Part shown: piece after piece, positions 14,203-22,288 of the stretch
How positions within the stretch are numbered: the first letter of the stretch is position 1
Layout: the number at the start of each line of letters is the position of its first letter
DNA from: Cetobacterium sp. NK01
Lineage (GTDB): Bacteria; Fusobacteriota; Fusobacteriia; Fusobacteriales; Fusobacteriaceae
Direction: 5' to 3'
Length of the DNA stretch: 64,000 bases
Assembly: GCF_024506395.1 (NCBI RefSeq)
Contig: NZ_JANIBO010000001.1
Coordinates: forward strand, 62,001 to 126,000
Made by a program: the position numbers and the translations under genes
The notes under the pieces: generated by a model
Told to the model about the DNA's origin: nothing
The model's input: the letters and a program-made list of their open reading frames with translations, nothing else
Databases searched by the model: none

Positions 14203-15345
14203 TTATTTGTTTATTACTAACTCTGGACTATCTATATTTTCTTTGTTAAAAAATTTAGCTAAGTGTTTATTTTTTCTAATATCAACATATATAAAATCAT
14301 CTATATTATTTTCTCTTAACTCTTTTTCTTTTTCAGAAAGGTATTTCAATCCATCGCTATCTAAAGAGTTCCAAAATCCAATGGCTACATTTTTATCTTT
14401 AATTCTGTTTATATAAATATTCATCTCCTCCAAATATTTTTCAGCAGCTACAGCAGCTACAGCTCCATCTGCAGCAGCAGTTATAACCTGCTTTAAATAT
14501 TTCTCTCTCACATCTCCAGCTACAAAAACTCCAGAGATTGATGAATTTAATAAACTGTCACATTCAATATGACCTCTTTTATCAAGTTTTAATTCTGTTT
14601 CTTCTAAAAATTCAGTGTTAGGAATCATTCCAACAAAGAAAAACACACCTTTGCAAGGAATATCTGTCATATCTCCTGTTTTTAAATTTTTAACTTTTAC
14701 TTTTTCTACAGATTCATCTCCTATGATTTCATCAAGAGTGGAATTCCAGATAAACTCTATTTTAGGATTTTTAAAAGCTTCCTCTGCACTTAATCTGTTG
14801 CAATCTAATATTCCTTCATCATGAAGAACTATGATTTTTACTTTTGAAGCATATTTAGATATAAACATCCCTTCTTCAATAGCTTGATCACCACTTCCTA
14901 CAACAACAACTTCTTGATTTGAAAAAAATTCAGCATCACAAGTAGCGCAGTACGCCACACCTCTACCTTTAAAATCAATTTCTCCAGGAATTCCTAAAAC
15001 TCTTGGTCTAGTTCCAGTTGCAAAAATTACACTTCTAGCTAGATACTCTTTTCTTCTGCTTTTTAAAATTTTTATTTCTCCATCTAACTCAACAGTTCTT
15101 ATGCTATCTCTTACAATTGTAGCTCCTAAATTTTCTGCGTGCTTAGACATAACTTCTCCTAGTTTTTCCCCTGAAGTTTTAGGGATTCCAGGATAATTAA
15201 CTATCTCTGTAGTCTTTGAAGCCATTCCTCCAATAGTTCCTTTTTCTAAAATTAAAGTTTTCATTTTGGCTCTAGCTCCATATACTCCAGCAGCTAGTCC
15301 AGCTGGTCCTGCACCAACAATTATTAAATCGTAAATTTTATCCAT
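14203..15345 (-). CDS. Thioredoxin-reductase-like flavoprotein with C-terminal extension
   Basis: The 380-residue protein has the FAD motif G-A-G-P-A-G at 11-16 and the redox-active C-A-T-C at 133-136. A second Rossmann motif (V-V-V-G-S-G-D-Q-A, NADPH side) and the closing G-V-F-V-A-G-D-V-R FAD motif follow. Standard TrxB is about 310-320 residues. The extra ~70 (N-V-A-I-G-F-W-N-S, then D-F-I-Y-V-D-I-R-K) look like a thioredoxin-fold remnant without cysteines. ATG at 15345 has GGAGG 5 bases upstream; TTG at 15357 is rejected. It is the first gene of the cluster with the ASST-thioredoxin fusion and is probably its dedicated reductase. Confidence 0.8.
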   Translation of the reverse strand: MDKIYDLIIVGAGPAGLAAGVYGARAKMKTLILEKGTIGGMASKTTEIVNYPGIPKTSGEKLGEVMSKHAENLGATIVRDSIRTVELDGEIKILKSRRKEYLARSVIFATGTRPRVLGIPGEIDFKGRGVAYCATCDAEFFSNQEVVVVGSGDQAIEEGMFISKYASKVKIIVLHDEGILDCNRLSAEEAFKNPKIEFIWNSTLDEIIGDESVEKVKVKNLKTGDMTDIPCKGVFFFVGMIPNTEFLEETELKLDKRGHIECDSLLNSSISGVFVAGDVREKYLKQVITAAADGAVAAVAAEKYLEEMNIYINRIKDKNVAIGFWNSLDSDGLKYLSEKEKELRENNIDDFIYVDIRKNKHLAKFFNKENIDSPELVINK

Positions 15346-15834
15346 GCTATCCTCCAACCTTAAAATATACTAGTATTTTTTTAATGAAAATATAAATATA
15401 TAGTAAAAAAATTATTTGTACTATTATTAATAAATATATTTTTATAAACTAAAAAAAAGTTTATACTTCATAACTAAACACCGTTAAAGGTAGATCATAG
15501 CTTATATTTATTTGAGGTTTATTCATTTGAAATGTGCTAAAATGTTTTCTTTTGATACTTTTAATATGATTTTAACTTGAAAAGAATTATTTATATTCAG
15601 GAGTTTAATTTAAAAATATATTTTTGTCAATTTTTAAATAAGATTAATAAATGACTTTTTAAAGCTCAAATAAGAATCGTTTATTTGAAATGGTTTTAAA
15701 AAATCCAATTTGGAGAACTTTCTAAAAATACAAATATATTAATATACTTGTATTTTATGTTTAGTTTTTAATCTTTAATTTTTCAAAAAAAATTCTCACT
15801 TAATTTTAAGTGAGAGTTATTATAATAAAAATAT
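15346..15834. other. 489-bp intergenic region
   Basis: No gene is seen. It should hold the promoter of the minus-strand reductase/sulfotransferase cluster, but no clear -35/-10 pair stands out in the AT-rich sequence. Two similar blocks (tcatttgaaatg at about 15525 and tttatttgaaatgg at about 15680) may be regulator sites. Confidence 0.4.
15785..15815 (-). terminator. Terminator of the ROK kinase gene
   Basis: tctcacttaa (15794-15803) and ttaagtgaga (15806-15815) form a perfect inverted repeat. On the minus strand it is followed by a run of eight T. Confidence 0.8.
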
Positions 15835-16713
15835 TTATTTTGAATGCTTTTTTATAAAATTATATACAGCTCCAATTAAATTAGAATCATTCTCAAAAAG
15901 AGCTTTTTGGATAAATGGCATTTCTACTTTATCTTCTAGAGATTCATAAAAAGTTTTCAAATGACTATTTAAATTTTCAAAAAAAATAGGATTTGAGCTG
16001 ATCCCTCCGCTGATAATAAAAGTTTCGCTATCAAAGGCACATTGTAAATTATATATGCCTCTTGATAAATTTAAATAATAATTTTGAAGAAGATTTTCAA
16101 TTTCAGGATAATCAGTTAATTTGAGATTAAAAAGTTTAACTCCATCTAAATCCTCAATATTTGTTAAATATCTAGCTTTTTCAACTAAGGAAATTGTTGA
16201 ACAAAGTGAGCTCCAAGTTTTATTTCCTTCTAAAAGCATATATCCAAATTCTCCACTTTGGAAAGTTTTTCCACGAATAAGTTTTTCGTTTTGTATAACA
16301 GCACCACCAACTCCGGATCCCAAAACAAGAGAGATGATATTTTTAAAATCTTTTCCATTTCCTAACCAGAATTCAGCTAAAGCAGAGCAATTACCATCAT
16401 TTTCAATCTCTACAGGAAGATTGAAAGTTTCTTCAAAAATTTTTTTGATTTGAAAGTTGTGTATATATGGAATTGCACTGATCCCACCAATAACTCCAGT
16501 TAAAGAGTTTACAGCACCGGGTGAACTAATTGAAACTCCTTTTGGATTAAAATTTTTCATAGAATATAAAATTATATTCATTCTATTTAAAAGTGTTTCA
16601 AATGAATCATTCGGAGTAGGGAAACTTCCTTTGGATAAGATTTCTCCTAAAGAGTTAAGTATACCATATTTGACACTAGAACCACCTAGATCAAAAGCAA
16701 TAATATTTTTCAT
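15835..16713 (-). CDS. ROK-family sugar kinase (glucokinase / beta-glucoside kinase type)
   Basis: The 292-residue protein starts with the phosphate-binding D-L-G-G-S-S-V-K motif. It has the E-N-D-G-N-C-S-A sugar-binding segment (catalytic Asp) and L-V-L-G-S-G-V-G-G-A for the second phosphate loop. The zinc-binding cysteine cluster of classical ROK repressors is not evident, which fits the BglK-like branch. It lies 3' of the lacI-type gene behind its own promoter and operator. A role in phosphorylating glucose released by the GH1 enzyme, or the disaccharide itself, fits the locus. Confidence 0.8.
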   Translation of the reverse strand: MKNIIAFDLGGSSVKYGILNSLGEILSKGSFPTPNDSFETLLNRMNIILYSMKNFNPKGVSISSPGAVNSLTGVIGGISAIPYIHNFQIKKIFEETFNLPVEIENDGNCSALAEFWLGNGKDFKNIISLVLGSGVGGAVIQNEKLIRGKTFQSGEFGYMLLEGNKTWSSLCSTISLVEKARYLTNIEDLDGVKLFNLKLTDYPEIENLLQNYYLNLSRGIYNLQCAFDSETFIISGGISSNPIFFENLNSHLKTFYESLEDKVEMPFIQKALFENDSNLIGAVYNFIKKHSK

Positions 16714-16722
16714 AATACCCCC

Positions 16723-16751
16723 TTTATAATTTCGTAAACGTTTTCGGTAAA
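16723..16751 (-). promoter_or_regulatory. Promoter of the ROK kinase gene with embedded LacI-type operator
   Basis: On the minus strand TTTACC (16751-16746), 17 bases, TATAAA (16728-16723). The spacer contains the palindrome CGTAAACGTTTTCG (16733-16746 on the plus strand), nearly identical to the site before the PTS operon at 17933-17946. Confidence 0.7.
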
Positions 16752-16755
16752 TGTA

Positions 16756-16780
16756 TAAAAAAAATTCTCTTTAAGAGAAT
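16756..16780 (-). terminator. Terminator overlapping the end of the lacI-type gene
   Basis: attctctt/aagagaat arms at 16764-16780 include the TAA stop of the regulator. A T-run follows on the minus strand. The kinase gene downstream therefore depends on its own promoter. Confidence 0.7.
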
Positions 16781-17787
16781 ATTTTTTTTGTAGATTGCCT
16801 TTTTATTAGTTTTGGCTTAAAAACAAGATTAACTGATTCTTCATTATTTTCTATCATAGAAAATAATATATCTACAGCTTTAGCTCCCATAGTTTGAAAA
16901 TCTTGATATATTGTTGTTAAACCAGGAGATAAATACGCTCCGATTTCAAATCCATCGTAACCAACTAAAGAAATATCTTGGGGAATCTTAAGTCCTTTTT
17001 CTTCAATAGCTTTCATAGCACCAATTGCCATTAAATCACTAGATGCAATTATAGCCGTTGGAATATTTTTTTCATTTAAAAGTTCTTGAGTTGCTCGATA
17101 ACCACTTTTTGATCTAAAATTTCCTGTCTTAACAAACTCTTGTTTATACAACTTTAAAGAATTCATTCTTTTATAAAAGGCATTGAATCTATCTTTTGAA
17201 CATTCTATAAAATCTGGACCTTTAATAAAAGCAATATCTTTATGTCCTAATTGGAAAAGATGGTCTAAAATAGTATTTACTCCATACTCGTTATCTGAAC
17301 CGATATAAGATATATTTTTACCAGAAACTCTTTTTTCTAAAATAACAGTGGGAACTTCAATGTTTCTTAATAACTCAGTATTTTCATCAGTATCTTCTAG
17401 GCCAATGAAAATAGCTCCTTCAACTTGTCTTTCAGAGCAAATATCAATATATTTTTTTTTGTCTTTCAAGTCACTATCTACAGAGAAAATTATGAGATCA
17501 TAATTTTTAGCTTTAATTTTATCTAAAATAACTTCCACATACTTAAAACCTGTATTTTCCTCATTGCTAATGTGTTCTCTAGAAAGAAAAAAAATTCCAA
17601 TAGTATTACTTTTTTTATTGACTAATCTAGCAGCGATGCTATTTTTTTTATATCCAATCTCTTTAGCCACAGCGTTAACTTTCTCTTTTAAACTTTGGCT
17701 GATATCGTGTTTATCATTTAAAGCACGAGAAACTGTAGAAGGAGCTATATTTAATCTTTTTGCAATCTCTTTTATACTTGGCTTCAT
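16771..17787 (-). CDS. LacI-family repressor of the beta-glucoside PTS regulon
   Basis: The 338-residue protein has a textbook LacI HTH and hinge (I-K-E-I-A-K-R-L-N-I-A-P-S-T-V-S-R-A-L-N), then a periplasmic-binding-protein-like effector domain (G-A-I-F-I-G-L, later S-D-L-M-A-I-G-A-M and L-V-G-Y-D-G). It lies divergent from the PTS genes. Near-identical palindromes precede the PTS operon and the ROK kinase, and a half-site (aaacgtt) lies in its own promoter. The likely role is repression of all three units, relieved by a sugar or sugar phosphate. Confidence 0.85.
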   Translation of the reverse strand: MKPSIKEIAKRLNIAPSTVSRALNDKHDISQSLKEKVNAVAKEIGYKKNSIAARLVNKKSNTIGIFFLSREHISNEENTGFKYVEVILDKIKAKNYDLIIFSVDSDLKDKKKYIDICSERQVEGAIFIGLEDTDENTELLRNIEVPTVILEKRVSGKNISYIGSDNEYGVNTILDHLFQLGHKDIAFIKGPDFIECSKDRFNAFYKRMNSLKLYKQEFVKTGNFRSKSGYRATQELLNEKNIPTAIIASSDLMAIGAMKAIEEKGLKIPQDISLVGYDGFEIGAYLSPGLTTIYQDFQTMGAKAVDILFSMIENNEESVNLVFKPKLIKRQSTKKIFS

Positions 17788-17808
17788 AATCTTCCTCCTG
17801 TACTTAAA

Positions 17809-17837
17809 GTTATAATATGAAACGTTATTATTGTCAA
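17809..17837 (-). promoter_or_regulatory. Promoter of the lacI-type gene
   Basis: Minus strand TTGACA (17837-17832), 17 bases, TATAAC (17814-17809). AAACGTT at 17820-17826 in the spacer is half of the regulon palindrome and suggests weak autoregulation. Confidence 0.65.
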
Positions 17838-17896
17838 GTTAAAACTTAATAGCGCATCATATCAGAACTAAAAAAACTATAAATAAATATTTTGTA

Positions 17897-17950
17897 TTGA
17901 CTTTTCAAATTAAATATAGTAATATCCAATTACGTAAACGTTTCCGTAAT
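17897..17950 (+). promoter_or_regulatory. PTS operon promoter and palindromic operator
   Basis: TTGACT (17897-17902), 17 bases, TAATAT (17920-17925). A 22-base near-perfect palindrome at 17929-17950 (ATTACG core arms around AAACGTTT) covers the transcription start region. This is a classical LacI-family operator position. Confidence 0.8.
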
Positions 17951-18015
17951 TAAAAATGAAAAAATTTTAATTATGGCAGATTTGTAAAAAATAAAAAAAT
18001 GAAGAGGTGTAAATA

Positions 18016-18330
18016 ATGGTAAAAATTTTATTAGCATGTAGTGCTGGAATGTCAACAAGTTTAATGGTAAAAAAAATGAAAAAAGTGGCAATGGAAAATG
18101 GATTAGATGTAGAGATATCTGCAGTTCCAGAATCTCAAGCTCAAGATCATTTTGAAAATTTAAATATTTTGCTTTTAGGTCCTCAAGTTAGACATTTAGA
18201 AGGGAAGATGAAAGAGATGTCTCAAGGGAAATTTCCTGTTATGACAATAGATACACAAAAATATGGGATGATGGATGGCTTAGGAGTTTTAAAAGATGCT
18301 ATAAGGGCTATGAAAGCTTTTAAAAAATAA
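18016..18330 (+). CDS. PTS lactose/cellobiose-type IIB component
   Basis: The 104-residue cytosolic protein opens V-K-I-L-L-A-C-S-A-G-M-S-T-S. The phosphocysteine is C8 in the C-S-A-G-M-S-T-S loop, diagnostic of cellobiose/chitobiose IIB. Phosphate passes from a IIA (not encoded in this cluster) to C8 and on to the sugar bound by IIC, encoded 44 bases downstream. It is the first gene of the operon, immediately after the promoter-operator. Confidence 0.9.
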   Translation: MVKILLACSAGMSTSLMVKKMKKVAMENGLDVEISAVPESQAQDHFENLNILLLGPQVRHLEGKMKEMSQGKFPVMTIDTQKYGMMDGLGVLKDAIRAMKAFKK

Positions 18331-18373
18331 TAAAGATAAATTTAGAAAATAACTTTTAATGGGAGGATGATTT

Positions 18374-19714
18374 GTGAGTTTGTTTAAAAGTATAATGGGG
18401 ACTTTTGAAAAAGTGATGATGCCTTTAGCGAGTAAATTAGGTGCTAATAGATATTTAAATGTAATTAGAGATGCATTTATGCTATCTTTTCCTTTAACGA
18501 TATTTGGTTCGATGTTTGTAGTTTTGGCTAATTTGCCATTTTTAGATAAGGTTTTTAGTATAGATTCTTTGAATACCTTTAGAGAAGCTATAAATCCAGC
18601 TATGCAAGGAACGCTATTTATAGCAACGTTGTTTGTAGTTATTGGTTTGGGATATAATTTATCTAAATCTTACGGAGTGGATGCTTTGTTTGGAGCTGCA
18701 CTGGCTTTATCGGCATTTTTAATTTTAACTCCATTTACTTTAGAACATGGAAGTGGAGCAATAGCTGGTGTAATACCTTTAGAAAGATTAGGTGCAAAAG
18801 GTATGTTTGTTGGAATGTTTACAGGAATATTTGCAACTGAAATATATCGAAAAGTTATTCAAAAAGGCTGGATTATAAAAATGCCTGAGGGTGTTCCACC
18901 GGCAGTTAGTAAATCATTCTCAGCATTAATACCGGTATTTATAACGCTTACAGTTTTTGTATTAATAAGAGTTGGGTTTACACTGACATCTTTTGGAAAT
19001 ATCCATGACTTTATTTATACAGTTGTTCAAAAACCATTAGTTGCTTTAGGAAGTGGAGTGGTAACAACTTTAATAGCGATACTTTTTATTCAGGTTTTAT
19101 GGTTCTTTGGATTACATGGACAAATTATAGTAAATAGTGTATTAGATCCAATTTGGAATACACTTTCTCTTGAAAATTTAGAAGCATTTCAAAAAGGGAT
19201 GGAATTACCTCATATAATAACAAAGCAATTCATCGAAACATTTACCGTTGGAATTGGTGGAACTGGAATGACTTTAGGAGTGGTACTTTGTCTTTTAATG
19301 TTTACAAAGAGCAAGCAGTTAAAAGAGGTTGGGAAGTTGTCAGGACCAGCAGGTATATTTAATGTAAATGAACCACTAATCTTTGGGCTACCTATAGTTA
19401 TGAACCCGATAATTCTAATACCTTGGGTGATATCTCCAATTGTAGTTGTAGCTTTTAGTTATTTTGTAATGAGATTTGGAATAGTTCCACCTCCAACTGG
19501 AGTTGCAGTTCCATGGACAGTACCTATATTCTTTAGTGGAATTTTAGCAACAAATTCTATTTTAGGAGGAATTTTACAACTTGTAAACTTATGTATAGTA
19601 ACAGCAATTTGGTTTCCGTTTATAAAAGTTTTAGATAAACAATACTGTTTAAATGAAAATAGTTTTAGTGACGACTTAGAGATGGATTTAAAAGCTGAAT
19701 TTGATAATTTATAG
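18374..19714 (+). CDS. PTS cellobiose-type IIC permease
   Basis: The 446-residue membrane protein has about ten hydrophobic segments. Typical cellobiose IIC blocks are present: N-R-Y-L-N-V-I-R-D-A-F-M-L-S-F-P near the start, L-W-F-F-G-L-H-G-Q-I, and N-V-N-E-P-L-I-F-G-L-P with the conserved glutamate of sugar recognition. The length is normal. GTG at 18374 follows GGGAGG. Its last codon region overlaps the ribosome site of the GH1 gene. IIA is missing locally and must come from elsewhere. Confidence 0.9.
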   Translation: MSLFKSIMGTFEKVMMPLASKLGANRYLNVIRDAFMLSFPLTIFGSMFVVLANLPFLDKVFSIDSLNTFREAINPAMQGTLFIATLFVVIGLGYNLSKSYGVDALFGAALALSAFLILTPFTLEHGSGAIAGVIPLERLGAKGMFVGMFTGIFATEIYRKVIQKGWIIKMPEGVPPAVSKSFSALIPVFITLTVFVLIRVGFTLTSFGNIHDFIYTVVQKPLVALGSGVVTTLIAILFIQVLWFFGLHGQIIVNSVLDPIWNTLSLENLEAFQKGMELPHIITKQFIETFTVGIGGTGMTLGVVLCLLMFTKSKQLKEVGKLSGPAGIFNVNEPLIFGLPIVMNPIILIPWVISPIVVVAFSYFVMRFGIVPPPTGVAVPWTVPIFFSGILATNSILGGILQLVNLCIVTAIWFPFIKVLDKQYCLNENSFSDDLEMDLKAEFDNL

Positions 19715-19728
19715 TGGGAGGAAAAAAT

Positions 19729-21111
19729 ATGTATAAATTTCCAGAGGGATTTTTCTGGGGAGCTGCTACTTCAGGAGTTCAAAGTGAAGGAAGTACTAAT
19801 CAAATTAATCAATCAATATGGAATTATTGGTTTGAAAAAGATCCTAAGAGATTTTGTGGTGAGATTGGGCCAGATATAGTTTGTGATACATATAATAAAT
19901 TTAAAGAAGACGTTACCTTAATGAAGGATATAAACTTTAACTCTTTTCGAACGTCAATTCAATGGGCTAGGCTTATAAAAAATTTAGAAACTGGAGAAGT
20001 TTGTGAAGATGCTGTTAGATTCTATAATGAATATATTGATGAACTTTTAAAAAATGGAGTAGAGCCAATAATTAATTTATATCACTTTGATATGCCAAGT
20101 GAGTTACAAGAGAAATTTGGTGGTTTTGAAAGTAAAAAAGTTGTGGATCTATTTGTGCTCTTTGCTCAAAAAGCCTTTGAACTATTTGGAGATAGAGTTA
20201 AATATTGGACAACTTTTAATGAACCTATAGTACCAGTTGAAGGAGGATATCTTTACGATTTTCACTATCCTAATAAAAAAGATCCAAAGTTAGCAACTCA
20301 AGTAGCTTATAATATTATATTAGCTCATGCTAAAGTTGTTAATCTATATAAAAAAATGGAGATTTCTGGTAAGATTGGAGTAATTTTAAATTTAACTCCA
20401 TCTTATGCAAGGAGTAATAACGAAGAGGATTTGAAAGCCTCATATATGGCTGACTTATTTTTTAATAGAAGTTTTTTAGATCCGATGTTAAAAGGAGAAT
20501 TTCCACAAGATCTTTGTGAAATTTTAAGAGAGCATAATTTAACTCCTGAAGTAACAATTGATGAATTAAAAAAGATAAAAATCGCTAAAGTTGATTTTCT
20601 AGGAGTGAACTACTATGTTCCAAGAAGAGTTAAAGCTAAAGAGGTGAAAGATGAAAAGTTTAATAATCCTGAATATTATTTTGATTACTATATAAATCCA
20701 GAAGGAAGATTTAATCCATATAGAGACAATAATGAGATCTATCCTGTGGCTCTTTATGATATAGCTAAAAATGTTCAAGAAAACTATGGAAATATTCCAT
20801 GGTATTTAGCGGAAATTGGAATAGCTATGGATTTAAATTCAGAGGGAGAGGTAAAAGAGGATGGTCTAATTGATGATACTTTTAGAACTGATTTAATGAA
20901 AGAACACTTTGTGCAACTTCATAGAGCTATTGAAGAAGGGAGTAATTGTTTTGGAGTTCATCAGTGGACATTTATAGATTGTTGGTCGTGGTTAAACTCT
21001 TTTAAAAGAAGATATGGTTTTTATAGATTAGATTTAAAAACAGGGGAAAGAATAAAAAAGAAGCACGGGCAATGGTTTGCAGAATTAGCAAAAAATAATT
21101 ATTTTGAATAA
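19729..21111 (+). CDS. GH1 6-phospho-beta-glucosidase-like enzyme
   Basis: The protein (460 residues) starts Y-K-F-P-E-G-F-F-W-G-A-A-T-S, the GH1 signature. It has T-T-F-N-E-P with the acid/base glutamate at 165. The nucleophile is E362 in Y-L-A-E-I-G-I, where most GH1 enzymes have T-E-N-G. It probably hydrolyses the phosphorylated disaccharide delivered by the PTS. ATG at 19729 is chosen because GGGAGG lies 7 bases upstream; the in-frame GTG at 19714 is that ribosome site. The Asn-to-Ile change after the nucleophile may alter specificity. It is the last gene of the PTS operon and has a strong terminator behind it. Confidence 0.85.
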   Translation: MYKFPEGFFWGAATSGVQSEGSTNQINQSIWNYWFEKDPKRFCGEIGPDIVCDTYNKFKEDVTLMKDINFNSFRTSIQWARLIKNLETGEVCEDAVRFYNEYIDELLKNGVEPIINLYHFDMPSELQEKFGGFESKKVVDLFVLFAQKAFELFGDRVKYWTTFNEPIVPVEGGYLYDFHYPNKKDPKLATQVAYNIILAHAKVVNLYKKMEISGKIGVILNLTPSYARSNNEEDLKASYMADLFFNRSFLDPMLKGEFPQDLCEILREHNLTPEVTIDELKKIKIAKVDFLGVNYYVPRRVKAKEVKDEKFNNPEYYFDYYINPEGRFNPYRDNNEIYPVALYDIAKNVQENYGNIPWYLAEIGIAMDLNSEGEVKEDGLIDDTFRTDLMKEHFVQLHRAIEEGSNCFGVHQWTFIDCWSWLNSFKRRYGFYRLDLKTGERIKKKHGQWFAELAKNNYFE

Positions 21112-21162
21112 AAAAGATAGACCAAGTAAAAAGTAAATAACCTTTTGAAAGGTCCTTTTTAT

Positions 21163-21206
21163 AAAGATCTCCAAGATAAATGAAATTAGAAACTTGGAGA
21201 TCTTTT
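21163..21206. terminator. Strong terminator after the PTS operon
   Basis: aaagatctccaag (21163-21175) pairs perfectly over 13 bases with cttggagatcttt (21193-21205). It sits between convergent genes and may serve both. Confidence 0.75.
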
Positions 21207-21217
21207 GTATTTAAAAG

Positions 21218-22108
21218 TTATTCGTAAATAACTTCAACTATAATATCTTGTTCATAATCTCCAAATGTTTTCCCGAAAATATTTATTCCGCCAGGATTTT
21301 TTGAATCCTTTGGGGAGGAGATTCTGAAATTTAAATCATCTTTAAAATTTTCTTTTAAAGTTTCTAAATTTGTGTTAGAAACTTTATTTTTGTTTATATA
21401 GGTTCCTAAATGATTGATAGAAATTGTAACTAATAAGCCGTACTCTGTTCCCATATTCCACCATTCGGGAGTAAGGGTACCTTTTCGATCGCCGAAATCT
21501 CCAGGAGATTCATAGATACCAATTAAATTGTTGTTTAAATGAAAATATATATCTGAAATAAAATCATTTTTATAAAATGGGAATTCAGAACAAAGTTCTA
21601 GACTAATTTTTAGCTCTTTAATATTTTTTTTTGAAAAAAGATAACTAGGTATATTATATTCAACCCATCCTTCTCTAAACCAAACGATGCCAGCTTCGTA
21701 TCGCTCAGGAGAACTAAAATATTTGGGGTTGTCAGGAAGACCTATGATTTTATCTTTATTTGCAACACCACAACAGGGTTCTACAGAATATTTATTAAAA
21801 CTTCCTACTGGAATTGAAAGTTTTTCTGAAGATATTTGTTCAAAGATATCTTTAAAATCTATATTTAATGAATTTTTTGTTATAGCACAAATTTTTTGAT
21901 TTCCTCTTTTTCCAGGGAAACTATTAGCAGCAACTAGTCCAGCCTCCTCTAATTGCATTATATGCCTTGTAACGATAACTTGAGAAAGATTTAAAATGTT
22001 TGAAATTTCTGTTATATTAGAACTTTTTTTGAAAAGTATTTCTAAGATCTCTAATCTAGTTTTTGAAGCTAACGCTTGAAACAGTTTTATATAATTTTCT
22101 TTTACCAT
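21218..22108 (-). CDS. ArsR-type winged-helix regulator with large C-terminal domain
   Basis: Residues about 5-85 are an ArsR-like winged helix (L-F-Q-A-L-A-S-K-T-R-L-E-I-L, then S-Q-V-I-V-T-R-H-I-M-Q-L). The remaining ~200 residues form a domain I do not recognise. It has an E-P-C-C-G-V block, E-W-W-N-M-G-T-E-Y-G and a conserved-looking ending G-G-I-N-I-F-G-K-T-F-G-D-Y. ArsR metal sensors are only about 100 residues, so this is a different effector class, possibly carbohydrate-sensing. It is divergent from the GH2/ABC operon, with an 18-bp-arm inverted repeat between them, and is probably that operon's regulator. Confidence 0.7.
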   Translation of the reverse strand: MVKENYIKLFQALASKTRLEILEILFKKSSNITEISNILNLSQVIVTRHIMQLEEAGLVAANSFPGKRGNQKICAITKNSLNIDFKDIFEQISSEKLSIPVGSFNKYSVEPCCGVANKDKIIGLPDNPKYFSSPERYEAGIVWFREGWVEYNIPSYLFSKKNIKELKISLELCSEFPFYKNDFISDIYFHLNNNLIGIYESPGDFGDRKGTLTPEWWNMGTEYGLLVTISINHLGTYINKNKVSNTNLETLKENFKDDLNFRISSPKDSKNPGGINIFGKTFGDYEQDIIVEVIYE

Positions 22109-22158
22109 TTTCCCTCCTTTAATAATCTTTTTTTAATTATATAACTTTTTAGTTTATT

Positions 22159-22201
22159 AATCAAACTTTTTTTTATTGAAAAAATAAAAAAAAGTTTGAT
22201 T
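22159..22201. promoter_or_regulatory. Long inverted repeat between regulator and GH2 operon
   Basis: 18-base perfect arms: AATCAAAC followed by eight T and AT (22159-22176), and the exact complement at 22184-22201. The spacer is 7 bases. A TATAAT at 22222-22227 lies downstream. A dimer operator is likely, or a binding site for the divergent ArsR-type protein. Confidence 0.65.
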
Positions 22202-22288
22202 TTTTAGAAAAAAGTATGTATTATAATCTTAAAGTTTAAAAAATAAACAAAATTAAAATAACTTTTTAGTTATACAAAGGAGGATAAA

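Noticed and set aside
22159-22201. Inverted repeat read as a terminator of the regulator gene
   Set aside because: It lies upstream of both divergent genes, not at a 3' end, and overlaps the promoter zone.
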